A stretch of DNA of 64,000 bases from the NCBI RefSeq assembly GCF_004764705.1, contig NZ_SHLX01000012.1, positions 124,001-188,000 on the forward strand, written 5' to 3'. The translations under genes were made by a program, and so were the position numbers. This stretch comes from Paenibacillus cymbidii (GTDB lineage: Bacteria > Bacillota > Bacilli > Paenibacillales > NBRC-103111). Position 1 is the stretch's first letter. Every line of letters starts with the position of its first letter. Shown in pieces: positions 42,912 through 51,146 of the stretch. Under the pieces are notes generated by a model. It was not told where the DNA came from and made no database searches. It was given only the letters and a program-made list of their open reading frames with translations.

Positions 42912-43907
42912 ATGACGGTATCCACGGTAAAATGGGGCATTATGGGGCCCGGGAGAATATCCGGCGATTTTGCGAACGAACTGGTGCACGCGCCGGGGGC
43001 GGAGCTGGTCGCGGTAGCCGGCAGGTCAAAGGAAAAAGCGGACGAGTTTGCCGCCAAATACAACGTACCGCGCGCATACGGCAGCTGCGAGGAGCTGGCG
43101 AACGATCCGGACGTGCAAATCGTTTATATCGGCACGCTGCACACGGTCCACTGCGAAAACGCGCTGACGCTGCTGAACGCAGGCAAAGCGGTGCTCTGCG
43201 AAAAACCGCTGACGATGAACGCGGCGGAATCGGCGCAAATGATCGAGCTGGCGCGCCGCAAAGGGCTGTTCCTGATGGAAGGCATGTGGACCCGCCACCT
43301 GCCGGTCCTCGTCAAGGTGCGCGAGTGGCTGCGCGAAGGGCGCATCGGCGAAACGAAGCTGCTCAAGGCGGAATTCGGCTTCGACGCCGGCTGGAACCCA
43401 AGCGGACGGCTGCTCGATCCGGCCAAAGGCGGCGGCGCGCTGCTCGATGCCGGCATATACCCGGTATCGCTCGCTTCGATGGTATTCGGCGGCGAACAGC
43501 CGAAGCGGATCGAAAGCTCGGCGGTCATCGGCGAAACCGGCGTCGACGAGCAATTCTCCCTGCTGTTCGAATACGCCGGCGGCGGCATCGCCTCGCTGCA
43601 AGGCGCGGTGCGGCTCGGGATGAACAACGATGCCTGGATCTACGGCACGCAAGGGAAAATCTACATCAAGGAGTTTCTCTGGTCCCGGGAAGCGACGCTG
43701 TACGCGAAGGATGCGGAGCCGGAAACGTTCGTCGACAAGCGCGAAACGCGGGGCTTCGTTTTCCAGCAGATCGAAGCGATGAACGCGCTGCGCGAAGGGC
43801 GCAAGGAAAGCCCGGCGATTCCGCTGGACGAATCGCAGGCGATCATGCAGACGCTCGATGCGATCCGCAAGCAGTGGAACTTGACGTACGAGAACGATCG
43901 CAAGTAG
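42912..43907 (+). CDS. Gfo/Idh/MocA-family oxidoreductase
   Basis: 331 aa. Rossmann opening KWGIMGPGRISGDFA, CEKPLTMNAAE with the catalytic-type Lys (about residue 98), and a C-terminal domain containing GGGALLDAGIYPVSL, where the usual His of the family is Tyr/Pro-like, as in the dihydrodiol-dehydrogenase/glucose-fructose-oxidoreductase branch. It is different from the protein at 22436. AGAGGAG-type site upstream. It opens a set with the ferritin-like and TIM-barrel genes. Confidence 0.88.
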   Translation: MTVSTVKWGIMGPGRISGDFANELVHAPGAELVAVAGRSKEKADEFAAKYNVPRAYGSCEELANDPDVQIVYIGTLHTVHCENALTLLNAGKAVLCEKPLTMNAAESAQMIELARRKGLFLMEGMWTRHLPVLVKVREWLREGRIGETKLLKAEFGFDAGWNPSGRLLDPAKGGGALLDAGIYPVSLASMVFGGEQPKRIESSAVIGETGVDEQFSLLFEYAGGGIASLQGAVRLGMNNDAWIYGTQGKIYIKEFLWSREATLYAKDAEPETFVDKRETRGFVFQQIEAMNALREGRKESPAIPLDESQAIMQTLDAIRKQWNLTYENDRK

Positions 43908-43919
43908 CATAACGATCGG

Positions 43920-43967
43920 CAGGGCAATGCGGCAAACCGGATGACGGGCGCCGCGTTGCCCTGTTTG
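43920..43967 (+). terminator. stem-loop after the Gfo/Idh gene
   Basis: CAGGGCAA (43920-43927) and TTGCCCTG (43956-43963) form a perfect 8-bp stem followed by TTT. Weak T-tract, so probably a partial terminator. Confidence 0.5.
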
Positions 43968-44049
43968 CCGTTCGGGGCGGCTCGTTTCTTTTGGAACAGC
44001 GGGCGTCAAAACGGCGATAGGCAACCGGCGGCTTCGGCGTTACGATGAT

Positions 44050-44086
44050 GCATAAGGCCGCCGTTATCAAGCGGCGGTGACTATGC
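44050..44086 (+). promoter_or_regulatory. inverted repeat in the leader of the ferritin-like gene
   Basis: CCGCCG (44058-44063) / CGGCGG (44072-44077) is nested inside GCATA (44050-44054) / TATGC (44082-44086), ending 22 bases before the ATG at 44109. It could be an operator or an mRNA structure. Confidence 0.45.
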
Positions 44087-44108
44087 GTATTCGCAGGAGG
44101 AGATCACG

Positions 44109-45521
44109 ATGACCGCCACATACCAATTTGCCGGCATAACCGACGCGCAGAAACTGGGCGCCTATTATGTGCAGGATGCCGCCCGGCTCATGAATCGTTT
44201 GTCCTACAGCTATTACCGCTTGATGAGAATCGGCGCCGGCCAGCTGCCGGCTCGCGTCAACTGGCATTTCAAAGCGGGCGTCGCCCGCCATTTGTACGAA
44301 GATTCGCAAGCTCGCGCCGAGCTGGCGGACCGTGTGGCCGAGCTGCGCGCCCCGCAGGCGAAGCAGCAGCCGAAGGCGCCCGACCCGTGGCTGGAGGTGC
44401 TGTTCGACGAACTGCTGATGGCCCGTTCGGATTATGAGCTGTATGCCGGCATTTACGAAGTGATTCGGCCGGAATTGAAGCGGATCGTCGACTTGTACAT
44501 GGAACGGACGCAGCCGCTTGTCGACTATCCGACCGTACGCGTGCTGAAGCGGGTGCGGCTCGATCTGGAGGAGCAAATAAGCTGGGGGCAATCGATCGCA
44601 CCGGTGCTGCAGGAAGATGCGGCGTATTTCCGCTCGCGTCCGGAGACGGGGATCGCGGCGGACGATGCGGACAGCGCGGCGCCGTTCGTTGCCCACCTGC
44701 GGGAGCTGCTGGCCAAGATCGGCGGGCTGGACGGCGCGGCGATGGCCGAAGTCGGCGACGTGCCGGATCGCCGGCGGTCGACGGCGGCGTTCGAGGTCGT
44801 CAAGAAGGCGGTGCGCGATCCGCGCATGGGCGGCGAAACGCTTGGCCGCACCGGTGTCGCCAACCCGCCGGAGGATCCCGTGCTCGCCCCCGTGGTAAAA
44901 AACGCCCGCACCCGCCAGGAGGAGCTTGGCGCAGCGGAGCTGTGCGCGGCGACGCTGTATTTGCAGGACAATATGCCTTGGTCGTTCTATGCGGATATGG
45001 CCCGGCACTGCTGGGACGAAATGCGCCACACGCTGTTCGGCCAGGCGGTGCTCGATTCGGCCGGCTACGACTGGTTTTCGATGCCGCAGTTTAAAGGCGA
45101 CTACGACCCGCATATGAAAAAGCCGGTCGCCAGCGCCTACGTCTGGCTGTCCATCGGCATCGAAGGCAGCGCGATGAAGAAGGACGCGATGCCGAAGGAG
45201 TCGCGGGACCTGCGTGCGCTTGCGGACAAGACGGGAGATCCGTTCGTGACGTTCTTCGCCCAATGCGTCGACTACGACTGGGCGGACGAAGTGACGCACC
45301 ACCAATACGGGCGCAAGTGGGCGGAAGATTTGATCGGCGACTACCATACGTCGGAGATGATCGCTCATCACGAGATGAAGCTCAATTTAATCCGCATGGC
45401 GGAGGATACGTACACGTACTGGGCCGACAAGCCGGACAGCCATAACAAGCAGCTTCATCTTCGCGAATGGGCGAGCTATCATACGCCGGAAATGTTGGCG
45501 TTTCTTGCCGCCAACGGCTGA
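44109..45521 (+). CDS. ferritin-like (diiron) domain protein of unknown function
   Basis: 470 aa, no signal peptide. Helices in the C-terminal half carry a carboxylate/His pattern: Glu272/276 (EELGAAE), Glu304 and His307 (DEMRH), Glu352 (IEGSAM) and Asp393-Glu394-x2-His397 (DEVTHH), as in ferritin-like di-iron proteins. The N-terminal half is helical and dissimilar. It may be a di-iron oxidase or a structural protein. AGGAGGAG is 6 bases upstream. It lies 201 bases after the oxidoreductase and 32 bases before the TIM-barrel gene, suggesting a common pathway. Confidence 0.65.
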   Translation: MTATYQFAGITDAQKLGAYYVQDAARLMNRLSYSYYRLMRIGAGQLPARVNWHFKAGVARHLYEDSQARAELADRVAELRAPQAKQQPKAPDPWLEVLFDELLMARSDYELYAGIYEVIRPELKRIVDLYMERTQPLVDYPTVRVLKRVRLDLEEQISWGQSIAPVLQEDAAYFRSRPETGIAADDADSAAPFVAHLRELLAKIGGLDGAAMAEVGDVPDRRRSTAAFEVVKKAVRDPRMGGETLGRTGVANPPEDPVLAPVVKNARTRQEELGAAELCAATLYLQDNMPWSFYADMARHCWDEMRHTLFGQAVLDSAGYDWFSMPQFKGDYDPHMKKPVASAYVWLSIGIEGSAMKKDAMPKESRDLRALADKTGDPFVTFFAQCVDYDWADEVTHHQYGRKWAEDLIGDYHTSEMIAHHEMKLNLIRMAEDTYTYWADKPDSHNKQLHLREWASYHTPEMLAFLAANG

Positions 45522-45553
45522 CGATTCGCAAGAGGAGAGGAAGGAGGGGCGAT

Positions 45554-46411
45554 ATGACTGCTCACGCTTATACCATCGGAAATTCGACCTTTGGGCTTTA
45601 CGACTATCCGTCCGCCGATCGTCCGTGGTCGCTCGAGCGGAAGTTCGAGGCGACGGCGGCCGGCGGGTACCGGCATTTCGAAGGAGATTTTGGCGGGGAT
45701 ACGGACAAGGCGCCGATTCGGGCGCTGGCCGCGCGCTTCGGCCTCGAGCTCGGCGCGCTGCGCTTCGGCATCCGCACCGAAGCGCAAATGGCCAAGCTGC
45801 TGCAGGAGGCGGAGGAGCTCGGAGCGGCTTACGTCGTGGCCATCGCCGGCCATGCCCATCACACGACCGCGCAGTCCGTCGACTTGCTCGGCCGCTTCCT
45901 GGACATGGCGGAACGAGCCGGCTTTCCGCTGTACATCGAAACGCACCGCGACTCGGCGACGCAAGATTTGCTGCGCTGCGCCGAAATCGTCGAACAACTG
46001 CCGCGGATGCCGCTGATGCTGGATCTGTCGCATCTGCTCGTTGCCGGCGAAATTACCGCCGACTTGTACGAGGAGCGGCTGCCGCTGTTTGCGCCGCTGT
46101 TCAGCCGGACGGTCGGCTTCCACGGCCGTATCTCCAACGGCGCGCAAATCCAAATTGGGCTGGACAGCGCCGAAGACGAGGAGGCGCAGCAGTTCGCCCG
46201 GTTCTGGGAGCATGCGCTGCGCGCGTGGAAACAGGCGCCGGCCGCCGCGGGGCCGTTTCGCTTCACGGTCGAGCTCGGGCCGCCGCCCTATGCGTTGACG
46301 CGCAAGGACGAGCACGGCCGTCGGGTCGAAATCAAGGATCGCATCGAGCAAGGAACGCTGCATGTGGCGTTGTTCGAGCAAGTGTGGCGCAACGTGTTCG
46401 GCGGAGCTTAG
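45554..46411 (+). CDS. xylose-isomerase-like TIM-barrel protein
   Basis: 285 aa. Motifs of sugar isomerase/epimerase barrels: IETHRDS near residue 138, LMLDLSHLL near 158 and FTVELGPPPY near 239 supply the Glu/Asp/His metal ligands. Such proteins isomerise or epimerise keto-sugars or act as endonuclease-like metal enzymes. The ATG at 45554 follows AAGGAGGGG by 4 bases; the ORF extends upstream without support. Repeat copy E begins 12 bases after the stop. Confidence 0.82.
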   Translation: MTAHAYTIGNSTFGLYDYPSADRPWSLERKFEATAAGGYRHFEGDFGGDTDKAPIRALAARFGLELGALRFGIRTEAQMAKLLQEAEELGAAYVVAIAGHAHHTTAQSVDLLGRFLDMAERAGFPLYIETHRDSATQDLLRCAEIVEQLPRMPLMLDLSHLLVAGEITADLYEERLPLFAPLFSRTVGFHGRISNGAQIQIGLDSAEDEEAQQFARFWEHALRAWKQAPAAAGPFRFTVELGPPPYALTRKDEHGRRVEIKDRIEQGTLHVALFEQVWRNVFGGA

Positions 46412-46423
46412 CCGGAGCTTCGA

Positions 46424-46613
46424 AATAGGCCCGATTTTATTGGCTATTTCATCAAAAATAGCCTGTCGATAGGAAATAGCCAGTGATTTCGCTGGCTATT
46501 TGTGTTGGATGGGGTGATTTTGGGCTGTTTGGGCAGAATAGCCAGTGTTTTTGCTGGCTATTTGCGCCGGGAGGTGGAAAATGAGGCGAATAAGCCATTT
46601 TTCATGGGCTATT
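46424..46613 (+). repeat. 190-bp four-hairpin intergenic repeat, copy E (forward)
   Basis: Hairpins at 46424-46448, 46475-46500 (AATAGCCAGTG/CGCTGGCTATT, one G-U), 46537-46562 (AATAGCCAGTG/TGCTGGCTATT) and 46589-46613. It lies between the TIM-barrel gene (stop 46411) and the convergent AraC gene (ends 46669). Confidence 0.94.
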
Positions 46614-46668
46614 TTACCCGCGGAGGTTTGAGAAGGGGCGAAAAGGTGGGGGGCGAAGCCGGTCGGCG

Positions 46669-47559
46669 TCACTGCGACGTTTCGATCCGGAAGTCTGCCG
46701 CGGAACCCGCCTCGTCCCGGCCGCGCGCGCCGCTGTCGGCTGCGCGGAACCGGGTCGGCGACACGCCGGTGACGTGGCGGAACACGCGGGAGAAGTGGCT
46801 CGCGTTCACAAACCCGAGCGCTTCGGCGACCGCTTTTACATCGGCCTCGGGGAAGTGCACGAGGTCCTTCTGCGCTTGCAATATTTTCAGCTTCAGGTAG
46901 AAATCCTTGGTTGTCGTCCCGTATCGCATCTGGAACAGCCGGTTCAAATGCTGGCGCGAAATGTCCAGCGTCCCCGCCAGCCTGGACACGTCGGCCGGCT
47001 CGTGGAGATGGCCGCGCATCCATTGTACGGCTTCGTCGATTTTGCGGTTCGCCGGCGCGGGCGGCGTTTCTGGCTCGATGCTGTCGCGCCCCGGGGAAAA
47101 CCGCAGCAGGAATGACGTGTATACCCCGTAAAGCAGCACCGAAATGCGTTCGGCCGAGTCGGACAAGTCGACGTACTCCATGACGGACATGATCTGCAGA
47201 TGCAGATCGGGATGATGCGCGTCGCGGAGCACCAGCGGCCGCAGCGGTTCGGCCAAACCGTAATAGGAAGGCAGCGACTCGGCGATCGGACCGAGGAAGG
47301 ACACCCAGGAAAGGTAGTACGGCTCCGTTCCTGCCTCATATTCGTGTTCCGTACCGGGAGGCAGGAATATCGCCGTGCCGGGCGCCAGCTCGTGCCGCTC
47401 TCCGCCGATGCGGATGTTCCCCTTTCCCTGGTAGCAGACAACGATTTGGTAAAACGGCCACAGGCAGCGTTCGTCCTCGCGCACCTTCTGGTAACCGGCG
47501 TCGTACAAAGCGATTGGCAGCTTGCGGCCCGATCCTCTGCTGCTGACCCTTACGTTCAC
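46669..47559 (-). CDS. AraC-family regulator (cupin sensor)
   Basis: 296 aa. A cupin-type domain (YQGKGNIRIGGERHEL, FLPPGTEHEYEAG) precedes a C-terminal double HTH (about 180-280; DVSRLAGTLDISRQHLNRLF and VKAVAEALGFVNASHFSRVF). GTG start with AGGAGG 8 bases upstream. It is transcribed toward repeat copy E and the convergent operon; its target is not obvious, since topB lies upstream in the same direction. Confidence 0.88.
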   Translation of the reverse strand: MNVRVSSRGSGRKLPIALYDAGYQKVREDERCLWPFYQIVVCYQGKGNIRIGGERHELAPGTAIFLPPGTEHEYEAGTEPYYLSWVSFLGPIAESLPSYYGLAEPLRPLVLRDAHHPDLHLQIMSVMEYVDLSDSAERISVLLYGVYTSFLLRFSPGRDSIEPETPPAPANRKIDEAVQWMRGHLHEPADVSRLAGTLDISRQHLNRLFQMRYGTTTKDFYLKLKILQAQKDLVHFPEADVKAVAEALGFVNASHFSRVFRHVTGVSPTRFRAADSGARGRDEAGSAADFRIETSQ

Positions 47560-47623
47560 CTCGATCGCCTCCTCGTCCGCCTGCTGGCCGGAGTCCGTCT
47601 ATATCTAATTGCCGGTGGTTATT

Positions 47624-50029
47624 TCACAACCGTTCCAGCTCCAGCGTTCCTTTCGCCGTATCCTTCAGCACGATGCGCGCTTCAAAAGGGGCGCCGGTTT
47701 TGCTTTTGAACTTGAGCTTGGAGGTGCGGCCTTTTTCGATCAGGGAGCGGACCATCGTTTCGGTGAGCGATTTGCCCAGGCTTTCTTTCCAAATGACGAA
47801 GGTGCAGCCGTTGCGGTAGTGCGTGCAGCCATAGCCTTTGCGTCCGAGGAAAATACGTCCGCCGCAGCCTTGCCGCGGACAGTTCGCGACGAACGCAATG
47901 CCGCCGCTCGCAGCCGTTATCGCCGTCGTTCCGCCGTCCGCGCCATCTCTCACCGCCACACTCCGGCTCGCCTCCGCCGTACTCGCGGTCCCGCTCTTCG
48001 CCGTGCCTGCGCGCGTGCCGCGTCCGCTTGATGCGCCGCCGCCGCGAGCGCCGGCCTTGCCGCGACTGCCCGCCGCAGGCGCGTCGCCGCCAAACGCCAG
48101 CTTCGCCATCCGCTCCTGGCCGCGCACCTTGTCGATCATCTGCAGCGTGAATCGCTTCACGTTGTCCATAAACGTCTCGTCGGACGCTTGTCCTTTGGCG
48201 ATCTGGCTCAGCCGCCGCTCCCAATGGCCGGTCATTTCCGGCGAAGTGAGCAGCTCGATGCCGGCGCCTCGGATCAGCTCGACAGCCGCCCGTCCTTTTG
48301 CCGTAATCACGATGCGCTTGCCCTGCATGACGATATAACCGACCTGCTTCAGCCGCTCGATCGTCGCCGCGCGCGTGGCGGGCGTGCCAAGACCGGCATC
48401 CTTCATCGCGTCGCGCAGTTCCTCGTCTTCGATCTGCTTGCCGGCGCTTTCCATCGCTTTCAGCAGCGTGCCTTCATTAAACGGCTTCGGCGGCTGCGTT
48501 TCCTTCTCCTTGGCCGCCGCATCTACGCACAGCACCGGCAGCGCCGCCTCGAGCGCAAACGGCGCATCCGTTTCCACCGCCTCATCTTCGTCGCCGGAGC
48601 CGCCGTCTCGCGCTTTCACCTTATCCTTGCCCGCGCCTCGTTTGCCGCCTGCAGACACAGAGCCTTCATCGTCGTCGTCCGCGGCGCCGGCTTCCTTTTT
48701 CCCTTTTCGCGCGTCTTCGTAAATGATTTTCCAGCCCAGGCTGACAAGCTGCTTGACGGTCGTTTTGAACAACTCTTCCTGGACCTCGGTGAGCACCGTA
48801 TGCATCTTGTACTCCGCCGCCGGGTAGAAATGCGACAAAAACCGCCGCACAATCAAATCGTACAGCTTCTTTTCGTCGGGGCTCAGCGCGCCTGCCTTCT
48901 TGTTCGTCGGCAGAATCGCATGGTGATCCTCGACCTTGGCCGGATTGCAGACGGCTTTGTTGTTTTTGTGCACGAAGCTTTTGTTCGCGCCTTGCGCCAG
49001 CGCGTCGTAGTCCGTCCCGCGCAGCGCGTCGAGCGAGCGGTGCATCTCCGGAATATTTTGCTCGCCCACGTAGTTCGAATTCGTGCGGGGGTAGGAAATG
49101 ACTTTATGCTTCTCGTACAACGCTTGTGCGAGATCGAGCGTTTTTTTGGCGGAGAAGCCGTATTTGCCGTTCGCATCCCGCTGCAGCAGCGTCAAATCGT
49201 ACAGCCGCCAAGGATACTCTTTCGTATCCTTGACCTCGTAGCTGAGGATGCGGCCGGGCCGATCCTTCACCTTGGCGGCAATCGCGGCGGCCTTGTCCGC
49301 GTCGTCAAGCTGCCCGCCCTGCCACTTCCCGGCGTAGGCGGTGATATCGGCATCAACACCCCGCCGCTGCTCGAATTTCGCTTCCACCTCGTAAAATTTG
49401 CGCGACGTAAACGCCTCGATTTCCTTCTGCCGATCGTAAATGAGCGCCAACACGGGCGTTTGCACGCGGCCTACGGAAAGCAGCTCGTTATGTTTGGTCG
49501 TAAAAGCGCGCGTGCCGTTCATGCCGACCAGCCAGTCCGCTTCGCTGCGCGAGCGGGCGGCCCGGGTCAAGTTGTCGTACTCCGCGCCGTCGCGCAATTG
49601 GGCGAAACCGGCGCGAATCGTCTCCGGCGTCAAGTCGGAAATCCACAGCCGCTTCACGGGCTGGCGCAACCCGAGATGCCGCTGGATCAGCGAAAAAATA
49701 TGCTGCCCTTCGCGTCCGGCGTCGCACGCATTGACAAGCGCGTCGCAGCGTTTGGCCAAATCGGCGATGACGCGCAGCTGGTCTTTCGTTTTCGGATTCG
49801 GCAGCAGCTTGAACGTGTCCGGGATGATCGGCAAATCGCCGAAATTCCACCGTTTGTATTTCTCGTCGTATTTGTCCGGCTCCGCCAATTCGATTAGATG
49901 GCCGATCGCCCACGTAATAATATACCGTTCCCCTTCGAGGTGAGTGCGGTTGTTGCGCGCTTTCGGATCGATCGCGGCCGCGATGTTGCGGCCCATATCG
50001 GGTTTTTCGGCAATGACGAGCGTTTTCAA
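47624..50029 (-). CDS. topB: DNA topoisomerase III
   Basis: 801 aa from a TTG at 50029 (GGAGG 9 bases upstream), which gives a start at LKTLVIAEKP. Toprim motifs AEKP (residues 7-10) and CDAGREG (102-108), the catalytic Tyr313 in YPRTN, and a C-terminal Cys-rich zinc-ribbon-like block (CPRQGCGG...GCTHYRNGC, interrupted). It relaxes negative supercoils and decatenates DNA. An acidic Lys/Gly-rich insertion near residues 440-500 and a Ser/Ala/Gly-rich stretch near 700-740 make it longer than typical ~730-aa TopB. The frame stays open far upstream, but that extension has no family similarity or ribosome site. Confidence 0.93.
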   Translation of the reverse strand: MKTLVIAEKPDMGRNIAAAIDPKARNNRTHLEGERYIITWAIGHLIELAEPDKYDEKYKRWNFGDLPIIPDTFKLLPNPKTKDQLRVIADLAKRCDALVNACDAGREGQHIFSLIQRHLGLRQPVKRLWISDLTPETIRAGFAQLRDGAEYDNLTRAARSRSEADWLVGMNGTRAFTTKHNELLSVGRVQTPVLALIYDRQKEIEAFTSRKFYEVEAKFEQRRGVDADITAYAGKWQGGQLDDADKAAAIAAKVKDRPGRILSYEVKDTKEYPWRLYDLTLLQRDANGKYGFSAKKTLDLAQALYEKHKVISYPRTNSNYVGEQNIPEMHRSLDALRGTDYDALAQGANKSFVHKNNKAVCNPAKVEDHHAILPTNKKAGALSPDEKKLYDLIVRRFLSHFYPAAEYKMHTVLTEVQEELFKTTVKQLVSLGWKIIYEDARKGKKEAGAADDDDEGSVSAGGKRGAGKDKVKARDGGSGDEDEAVETDAPFALEAALPVLCVDAAAKEKETQPPKPFNEGTLLKAMESAGKQIEDEELRDAMKDAGLGTPATRAATIERLKQVGYIVMQGKRIVITAKGRAAVELIRGAGIELLTSPEMTGHWERRLSQIAKGQASDETFMDNVKRFTLQMIDKVRGQERMAKLAFGGDAPAAGSRGKAGARGGGASSGRGTRAGTAKSGTASTAEASRSVAVRDGADGGTTAITAASGGIAFVANCPRQGCGGRIFLGRKGYGCTHYRNGCTFVIWKESLGKSLTETMVRSLIEKGRTSKLKFKSKTGAPFEARIVLKDTAKGTLELERL

Positions 50030-50251
50030 AGCTTGGTTCCTCCGCCCATGGGATAACCGGCCGGCTGGCGGCTTCGGTTTGAAATCTATTATACGATGTC
50101 TGGCAGCAGGTTCCAACCGTGCCGCCGGCCAACGCCGGGCACCGCAGCCCGACAGGACGAGAACGATGCGAAAGTTGCCGGTGATGAATCTATTTTTACC
50201 GTCCCCAATGTGTGTACAATAGATTAATCGAGGTTTCAGGGGGAGATGGCG

Positions 50252-50968
50252 ATGGAGGAACGAATTGCGCGCATCCGCAAGGCCGAAAAAACCTATCACG
50301 ACGCCTGTTACGACCAATACCGGCTGTTCGAGGCCGGATCGTGGATGCACAAGCCGGTGCACGCGGTGATGGCAAACTGGGAACGCCTGCGCGACCGGGA
50401 GCATGCAAAGGTGCTCGATCTCGGCTGCGGCGTCGGACGCAACAGCATTCCGCTGGCGCAAGCGATGCTGCCGGGCCGGGGTGTTGTCGTCTGCGTCGAT
50501 CTGCTCGATTCGGCGCTCGAGAAGCTGGTTGCGTACAGCGAACAATACGGCGTGCGGGAAAGGATCGCCGTCGTGCAATCGGCAATCGAGTCGTTTGCGA
50601 TCGAACCGTTGACGTACGACATGACGGTTGCCGTGTCCGTTCTGGAGCACGCGGATTCCGTCGACGGCATGAAGCGGGTGATGGAGCGGATCGCGGCGGG
50701 GACGAAGCCAGGCGGTATCGCGGTTGTCATTGCAGGGACGGACATTCGCGAAACGGACGCCGTTACGGGCGAAAGCCGCGAAGCGATGTTCGAAGTGAAC
50801 GTGTCTGCCGACACAATGACCCGGATGCTGCTTGCCGCATGCGAAGGCTGGGAAACGCTCGAATGCCGCGTCAGCCCGCAGCAATTTGCGATCACGCGCG
50901 AGGAGCGCGACGTTGTCCTGCAATCGAACTGCGTTGTTTTCACTGCCCGAAAACAATATGGATCCTGA
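50252..50968 (+). CDS. class I SAM-dependent methyltransferase
   Basis: 238 aa. The SAM-binding motif I VLDLGCGVGRNSIPL (about residue 53) and the VAVSVLEHADSV (about 128) region are present; the C-terminal extension is short. The ATG at 50252 is 6-8 bases after AGGGGGAG; the ATG at 50246 is too close to it. Substrate unknown. It is divergent from topB. Its 3' end overlaps the histidine-kinase remnant. Confidence 0.85.
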   Translation: MEERIARIRKAEKTYHDACYDQYRLFEAGSWMHKPVHAVMANWERLRDREHAKVLDLGCGVGRNSIPLAQAMLPGRGVVVCVDLLDSALEKLVAYSEQYGVRERIAVVQSAIESFAIEPLTYDMTVAVSVLEHADSVDGMKRVMERIAAGTKPGGIAVVIAGTDIRETDAVTGESREAMFEVNVSADTMTRMLLAACEGWETLECRVSPQQFAITREERDVVLQSNCVVFTARKQYGS

Positions 50969-51146
50969 TTCGCGCGGCCGGCTGCGCAGCCGGCAGGAAA
51001 TGGGCGAATGGCCGCGAAACAAATCAGGGCGGCTGCTGACGCTGTTCGGCGCGGGACTTGCGATCGACAGCGCGCCGGATGAGGGGACGAAGGTCGCGTT
51101 TCGCGTGCCGAAAGGGGAGTGGCGCAGGGAGGAGCGCATTCAGTAA
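50958..51146 (+). pseudogene. C-terminal remnant of a histidine kinase
   Basis: The 63-aa frame ends LLTLFGAGLAIDSAPDEGTK and then AFRVPKGE, matching the last segment of a HATPase domain (G-x-G-L-x-I-x-S-x-x-x-x-G-T-x-V-x-F-x-x-P). The rest of the kinase is absent upstream, where the methyltransferase occupies the DNA. It is therefore best read as a leftover of a deleted two-component system. It overlaps the 3' end of the next gene by 7 bases. Confidence 0.45.

Noticed and set aside
22209..46613. CRISPR array as explanation of the AATAGCC repeats
   Set aside because: The units are scattered over 24 kb in gene gaps, arranged as four hairpins at fixed offsets; there are no regular spacers or cas genes.
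22209..46613. Simple Rho-independent terminators as the full explanation of the repeats
   Set aside because: Individual hairpins could terminate, but four stems at constant offsets over 190 bp in both orientations, without consistent T-tracts, need another explanation.
50030..51139. N-terminal extension of topB to 1171 aa
   Set aside because: The added ~370 residues lack similarity to topoisomerases and overlap the methyltransferase on the other strand; a TTG with a good ribosome site fits the conserved start.
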